Positions 59,863 through 64,000 of a stretch of DNA of 64,000 nt are shown in pieces. Positions within the stretch are counted from its first letter, which is position 1; each line of letters opens with the position of its first letter. Below the pieces are notes generated by a model. It was not told the DNA's origin and did not search any database. It was given only the letters and a program-made list of their open reading frames with translations. This DNA comes from Roseovarius lutimaris (GTDB lineage Bacteria; Pseudomonadota; Alphaproteobacteria; Rhodobacterales; Rhodobacteraceae), in contig NZ_FOVP01000008.1 in the NCBI RefSeq assembly GCF_900115165.1, positions 106,860 to 170,859 of the forward strand, given 5' to 3'. A program made the position numbers and the translations under genes.

Positions 59863-61095
59863 ATGTCGAAAAAGGAATATCCGGTCGTGCTGCGTTTCGA
59901 GGGCATGACACCCGGCGATCTCGCAGGCTATGAAGCGCATCGGCTGCGGAAAGGCGGCGATCTCGGTCATGTCGATCGGAAGCGCTCGGGTTTGAACCAG
60001 CGTCTGCTCGGCGAGAACGACTGGGCAGAGACGGCGCAGCTGGAGATCCAGGAGATAAGGCAAGAGATGTTTGCGGCTGAACTCGACTATCTGGAACGGC
60101 GCAAGGATCGTAAGGCTATCAAACAACGGCTTGCGGAAGGCCCGAGAGACCCGTGGCGCGCATCTCGTCATGGGCCGCTACGTGAGGTGATCCTGACGGC
60201 GAACAAGGAGTGGTTCGAAGCGACCGAGGATAGCGACGAACTCTTCAACACGCAGCGCGAGGACGACTTCGAGCGCCTGGCGATTGACTGGCTCCAAACG
60301 AACTTTGGCGATGATGTGATACATGCCCGTGCGGATCGCGATGAGCAGGCCTATCACATCCATGCCGTGATCCTGCCGCGCGCGGCTGTGCGAAAATACG
60401 GCGTTGATTGTCGTATGCTGCAACCTTCCGTTCATCCACTGATCCGCAACTATGAGACAGCGCAGGATAGCGTTGGCGCTCAGTTTGAGGATATCGGGCT
60501 GGTGCGAGGTGAGCGGCGCAAGCAGGCTATTCGTGACGCACTCGCCAACGGTAAAGAACCACCGGCCAAGCGCCGCCATGTCCGTCCCGCAAAATGGCGT
60601 CAGATGGAGGAAAAGCGCCTGGCGGAAGAGGCCGCCAAAGTGGAAAAGAGGCGCCGTGAAACAGCATCTCGCGCCCGCGAGGCCGGGGATATCATCCGGT
60701 TTTCAGAAGCCCTTGCAAAGGGATCGGCGGATGACCCTGTCAGTGACGGCGACGCCACGGCCATGCCTGAAATGCTACGTGAACCGACAGGACCGGGCCA
60801 CGAGCCGTCAAAAGGCATCGCGAGAGCGCGAAAGGCGTTCCGTATGGCGTTCAACGTCCTGCGTCGTCGGGCACGCAAGGAAGCTGAAGCCACCGCGGCA
60901 GCACAGGTTGCTTCGGCAGTCGAGGACATCAAGCAGGCGGATCAGACCATTGTCGAGATCGCGGTACAACTGCCGAAAGGCCTGCGTGAGCGCATCGCGA
61001 AAACACGCCGCAAGCTGACTGCGAAAATCATGACATTGGACCCTTCATCCAAGGGTCGCGCCAAGGGGCGCAACAGTGATGAAACGCAGATGTGA
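59863..61095 (+). CDS. MOBV-like (Mob/Pre) relaxase
   Basis: 410 residues. The N-terminal motif GHVDRKRSGLNQRLLG corresponds to the HxDR...LNxxL region of Mob/Pre relaxases, and RADRDEQAYHIHAVILPR to the HxDExxPHxH metal-binding motif (here YHIH; the first His is replaced by Arg). The C-terminal third is charged and coiled-coil-like (WRQMEEKRLAEEAAKVEKRR). GGAGG precedes ATG 59863. It would nick oriT to start conjugative mobilization. Confidence 0.8.
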   Translation: MSKKEYPVVLRFEGMTPGDLAGYEAHRLRKGGDLGHVDRKRSGLNQRLLGENDWAETAQLEIQEIRQEMFAAELDYLERRKDRKAIKQRLAEGPRDPWRASRHGPLREVILTANKEWFEATEDSDELFNTQREDDFERLAIDWLQTNFGDDVIHARADRDEQAYHIHAVILPRAAVRKYGVDCRMLQPSVHPLIRNYETAQDSVGAQFEDIGLVRGERRKQAIRDALANGKEPPAKRRHVRPAKWRQMEEKRLAEEAAKVEKRRRETASRAREAGDIIRFSEALAKGSADDPVSDGDATAMPEMLREPTGPGHEPSKGIARARKAFRMAFNVLRRRARKEAEATAAAQVASAVEDIKQADQTIVEIAVQLPKGLRERIAKTRRKLTAKIMTLDPSSKGRAKGRNSDETQM

Positions 61096-61415
61096 AAAGT
61101 GGGCATTTGCGTGCAGTCCATGCTTGCTGGTCAAATAAGGATGAAGGCGGGTAGGACGGAACCGGCCCGTCCATGATAGCTTCTGTCAATGCCCAAGAGC
61201 GACTGGAGATGCTAAAGTTGCAAGGCGCAGGAAGCGGTCGCTGCAAATTTGAGAACCGTGGTCGTTGTTATCGACGTGACCGGCCCAGAACGGACCTTGG
61301 CCAGTTCGTCTATCGCTGCGTTGCAACGTCACGAGACCGGCCATTCGTGCATCGCGCAGCATTTTGTCGGCTTAGACGTCGGTCAGCGGGACGAAGCTGC
61401 CGTTTGCGTAAGAAG
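61096..61415. other. Stretch without a supported gene
   Basis: 320 bases between the relaxase and the ACT-domain gene. Two overlapping open frames have no ribosome site and no family match. The composition resembles degenerate intergenic sequence with phrases such as AGCGGGACGAAGCTGCCG that look repeat-derived. Confidence 0.4.
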
Positions 61416-61811
61416 TCAGCTTTCTGACATTTTCCGTAGAACGTTCATCGCGTCGTGCTGGCGGCCTTCTGGAACAAACAGATGATCGTGGAAGAAGCCT
61501 GAGACAGGATTTACGCCCATGTCATGCTTTGCAAGCTCTGTTGAAATCCGAGCCATAAATCCGACAGCTTCAAGGGACGAATGAATGTTTAGTGTTATCA
61601 TCCGACACGGAAACTCGTATGATAGCCCATGCGTTTCCGCTTCAGACTTCAATAGGATATAGGTGATACCTTCTGCTTCTCTGAAGGTCATCCGAGGTTC
61701 AATACTTGCCAGTTTCTGATCGGGTTTAAGCGTCACAAAAACATACAAACCTTCGACGAGAACCGCAGATAGGGACTTAATTAATTCATCCAGATTTGTT
61801 TCGCCGGTCAT
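61416..61811 (-). CDS. ACT domain-containing protein (DUF2241-like)
   Basis: 131 residues with two ACT-like halves: VEGLYVFVTLKPDQKL...FREAEGITYILLK and CRMITLNIHSSLEAVGFMARISTELAKHDM, then PVSGFFHDHLFVPEGR. This fits the small ACT_7/DUF2241 family thought to bind amino acids. No neighbour explains its role in the island. Confidence 0.8.
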   Translation of the reverse strand: MTGETNLDELIKSLSAVLVEGLYVFVTLKPDQKLASIEPRMTFREAEGITYILLKSEAETHGLSYEFPCRMITLNIHSSLEAVGFMARISTELAKHDMGVNPVSGFFHDHLFVPEGRQHDAMNVLRKMSES

Positions 61812-62092
61812 AATTGATCCACTTTGCCAAATCGCCTTAGTCTAAGAGTATGCAACTGGAAAACGAGGGTGTCGAGTTGGCAGATTCACGACAACAACAA
61901 TAGACATTTTGGGCTCAAGCACTCAGCGGACCTCTGCGGTGCAGCGAGATGCCCAGACTTTCATACCTGGCCGACAACATGATCGGCCTTTTACCGACAT
62001 TCGCCGAACGATCCAACGCTGCAATGCAGGTTCGTGATAGCGGACCTTGATTGTTAACGCAGCATTCTTGGCAATTCGTGCACCGATAAGCA

Positions 62093-63213
62093 TCAGCCGT
62101 ATTCCTTCCAGAATGCATCAAACTCCTCATTCTGAATATCTGGGGGAAGGTTATCCAAGACTGAGCGGTCAACAATCGAATATCTTTCAATACTCAGCCT
62201 AGTTTCGTCCTTCCTTATCCACGAGTTGCACCAAAGGCTTTGAGCGGTTTCGTCATCTACCAGACCACACATCGGCTCAGTACTTAGAAAGCCGAGGTGG
62301 TTAGGGTATGCAATCCTCTGCAACCAAAGCTCCATATACCCATTGTTTGGTATCCTGTTCGTTCGTTTTCCGACAAGATTAAAAAGGCCATCACGGTCGG
62401 AATCTTTAAGGTAAAGCATGATCTTGCTGATCGTCGTCGCGACAGCCGGAAAAACGGCTGGCGTTTTGGCGGCTATATCCAACAGTATGGCGGCGAGAAC
62501 AGTTGGGTTTTCAATCTTCCAAGCATTTCTGTGAAGCCTCGCCTCAAGCCTGTCCAAAAACTCGCGGATTAAGAACTTAGTGGCACCGGAGCCCGGTTTT
62601 TCGGTGCAGAACCGATGGATCAGCAAAAGTTCCTTCTGCAAAGTGGTTTGACGCCGCGCCAAGGATAGCGCGTCGATTTTGTCTTGTTTGACAGCCCCAC
62701 GAACAACATTCGATGTGCGAGATGTCTTCGAGGCACCCAGCTTCATACCGAAGATATTCAAGCACTCAGAAATGGCCTTGAGGCCCTTTGCGCAATCTGT
62801 GTCTGAGTTCGCGAAAATTCTATAGTCATCACGGTATCTCAGTATGACAATGCCAGTTAAACCGTCGAGCTTCTTCTTGATGTAAGTGTCGCAATATCCT
62901 AGGATCAACTCCGCGACCAAGTGAGACAAAAGAGAGGCCTGCGGTATTCCGTTCGTCTGACCCTCTCTCGAGCTTGTGATGAGCTTATCAAGTTGGTTGC
63001 CAAGCAATTTCTTATCATGTCGGTGCTTCTTTGCGTGTTCCCGCCCATGAAGCGCCCATGCGATGGAATGGGTATAGATCGAGGGATAACAGTTTGAGAC
63101 GTCAGTCAGACTCACGTGACTGAACTCAAGCGACAGCTCCAAAGATCGTTGCTCAATTGACTTCCACCAATTCAAGATTTGCTTCTTTTTTGGTTTTGGG
63201 TCCGCATCGAGAT
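62093..63213 (-). pseudogene. Defence-type (UG/DRT-like) reverse transcriptase, 5' end truncated by an IS
   Basis: An open frame of about 373 codons. Catalytic Asp in SLTDVSNCYPSIYTHSIAW, then GQTNGIPQASLLSHLVAELIL and the active-site box RYRDDYRIF (YRDD), then FGMKLGASKTS. The YPSIYTHSIAWALHG and GQTNGIP pattern is that of the unknown-group/DRT reverse transcriptases rather than group II intron or retron enzymes. The frame is open up to 63213, where the IS3-family inverted repeat TGACCTGCTCCCC starts; no native start remains (TTG 63175 is internal). The fingers region is lost. Confidence 0.75.
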
Positions 63214-63277
63214 TGACCTGCTCCCCTGAAAAGTCCGGTGTTTTGAGTTAGCCTGTTCTCCAACAAGGAGATAGAGG

Positions 63278-63544
63278 ATGAAGAGAAGCCGTTTCAGCGA
63301 AGAACAGATCATTGGGGTATTGAAAGAGCATCAGGCTGGGCTTGGCGCGAAGGAGCTTTGCCGCAAGCATGGTGTCAGCGATGCGACATTTTACAAATGG
63401 CGGTCCAAGTATGGCGGAATGGAAGTGTCTGACGCAAAAAAGCTGAAGGCGCTTGAGGCCGAGAATGCCAAGCTGAAGAAGTTACTGGCTGAGCAGATGA
63501 TGGATGTGTCGACGCTTAAGGAAATGCTGGGAAAAAACTTTTGA
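63278..63544 (+). CDS. IS3-family transposase OrfA
   Basis: 88 residues. Helix-turn-helix KRSRFSEEQIIGVLKEHQAG and AKELCRKHGVSDATFYKWRSKYGG, then a leucine-zipper-like ALEAENAKLKKLLAEQMM. The end of the frame carries the slippery heptamer A AAA AAC (63532-63538) just before TGA, so OrfAB is made by -1 frameshifting. Confidence 0.92.
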   Translation: MKRSRFSEEQIIGVLKEHQAGLGAKELCRKHGVSDATFYKWRSKYGGMEVSDAKKLKALEAENAKLKKLLAEQMMDVSTLKEMLGKNF

Positions 63545-64000
63545 GGCCCGGATCGCGACGCAATGCTGCGGCCTGGGCCATGAAAGAAAAGCGATATAAT
63601 CAGAAGCGGGCCTGCGCCTTGGCTGGGATCGACCCGCGTGTTTATCGGCGTGTGTCGAAGCGGTCAGCGGACACTGATCTGCGAAACCGATTGAAGGAGC
63701 TATCATCTGAACGACGGCGTTTTGGGTATCGGCGACTGCACATCTTGCTCAAACGTGAAGGCTGGGCGGTGAATTGGAAGAAGCTGTACCGGATCTATCG
63801 CGAAGAAGGGCTAACAGTCCGTAAGCGCGGCGGACGCAAGCGTGCAGTGGGCACCAGAGCACCGATGGCGGTCCCTCAGGGGCCGAACCAGCGGTGGTCG
63901 CTGGACTTCGTGTCTGACAGCCTGTCGTGTGGTCGCCGGTTCCGCATTCTAAACGTGATCGACGACTTCAGCCGCGAATGTCTGGCAGCTGTCGTTGATA
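63541..64000 (+). CDS. IS3-family transposase OrfB, partial at window end
   Basis: Read in the -1 frame from the slippery site, with ATG 63580 as possible separate start. HTH_21 region RLKELSSERRRFGYRRLHIL, then integrase core QRWSLDFVSD (first catalytic Asp) and RILNVIDDFSREC (second-D region). The last part, with the catalytic Glu, is beyond position 64000. Confidence 0.9.
   Translation, partial: MRPGSRRNAAAWAMKEKRYNQKRACALAGIDPRVYRRVSKRSADTDLRNRLKELSSERRRFGYRRLHILLKREGWAVNWKKLYRIYREEGLTVRKRGGRKRAVGTRAPMAVPQGPNQRWSLDFVSDSLSCGRRFRILNVIDDFSRECLAAVVD

Larger units (their letters stand above)
63214..64000 (+). mobile_element. IS3-family insertion sequence, IS407-like, left end; runs off the window
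   Basis: The left end starts with TGACCTGCTCCCCTGAAAAG, the TGA-start inverted repeat typical of IS3 members, followed by orfA and orfB in different frames. It inserted into the reverse transcriptase gene. The right end is outside the window. Confidence 0.85.

Noticed and set aside
61357..61412. Possible IS110 transposase N-terminus (FVGLDVGQRDEAAVCVR)
   Set aside because: Resembles the IS110 opening only over about 17 residues, has no start or continuation, and the underlying DNA looks like a degenerate intergenic repeat.

Overview
The window looks like the GC-rich chromosome of a marine alphaproteobacterium of the Rhodobacteraceae (Roseobacter group). This rests on gene content and order: an ornithine-lipid pair (olsA-olsB), a ChpT-like phosphotransferase, the plsX-fabH-ihfA-MerR string, glnB-glnA, a long-form dCTP deaminase, L21 with a helix-hairpin-helix tail, and an ectABC-ask locus with a divergent MarR regulator. 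This is inference from the sequence; no 16S gene is present.

Positions 1-10700 are dense housekeeping genes: a ThiE-like protein, ornithine lipid synthesis, ChpT, proline synthesis (proB, proA) with the Obg GTPase, a LysE exporter, ribosomal proteins L21 and L27, and a tandem pair of exported DUF2059 proteins. A tRNA-Ser follows, then two orphan small genes. From 11840 to 16485 lies a complete ectoine (compatible solute) operon with its own aspartokinase, divergent from EctR. From 16600 to 24800 come an IorAB-type molybdenum hydroxylase, an AbrB-family membrane protein, an SDR, a potassium channel with a zinc-ribbon tail, an ABC-F ATPase and a second OlsB-like acyltransferase. From 24800 to 30000 are bamE, DUF177, rpmF-plsX-fabH, ihfA, a MerR regulator and tRNA-Pro. 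From 30000 to 45060 are dCTP deaminase, rsgA, a decayed transposase, nnrD, glnB-glnA, a lytic transglycosylase between two related membrane-anchored unknowns, a DUF3445 protein, purB, an amidohydrolase and a DbpA-like helicase. From 45055 to 52078 is a peptide ABC transporter locus with an ArgE-like deacetylase.

The last 12 kb (52089-64000) are accessory. They start at a 3' fragment of an initiator tRNA that supplies the end of a large serine recombinase gene. Next come transposase debris, a Crp-type regulator divergent from a Tat-exported amidase, a mobilization module (small-gene operon, a long G-rich non-coding region with inverted repeats, a MOBV-like relaxase), an ACT-domain protein, and a defence-type (UG/DRT-like) reverse transcriptase whose 5' end is cut off by an IS3-family element that runs off the window. 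The most interesting objects are the truncated reverse transcriptase, the tRNA-derived attachment site and the mobilization region.
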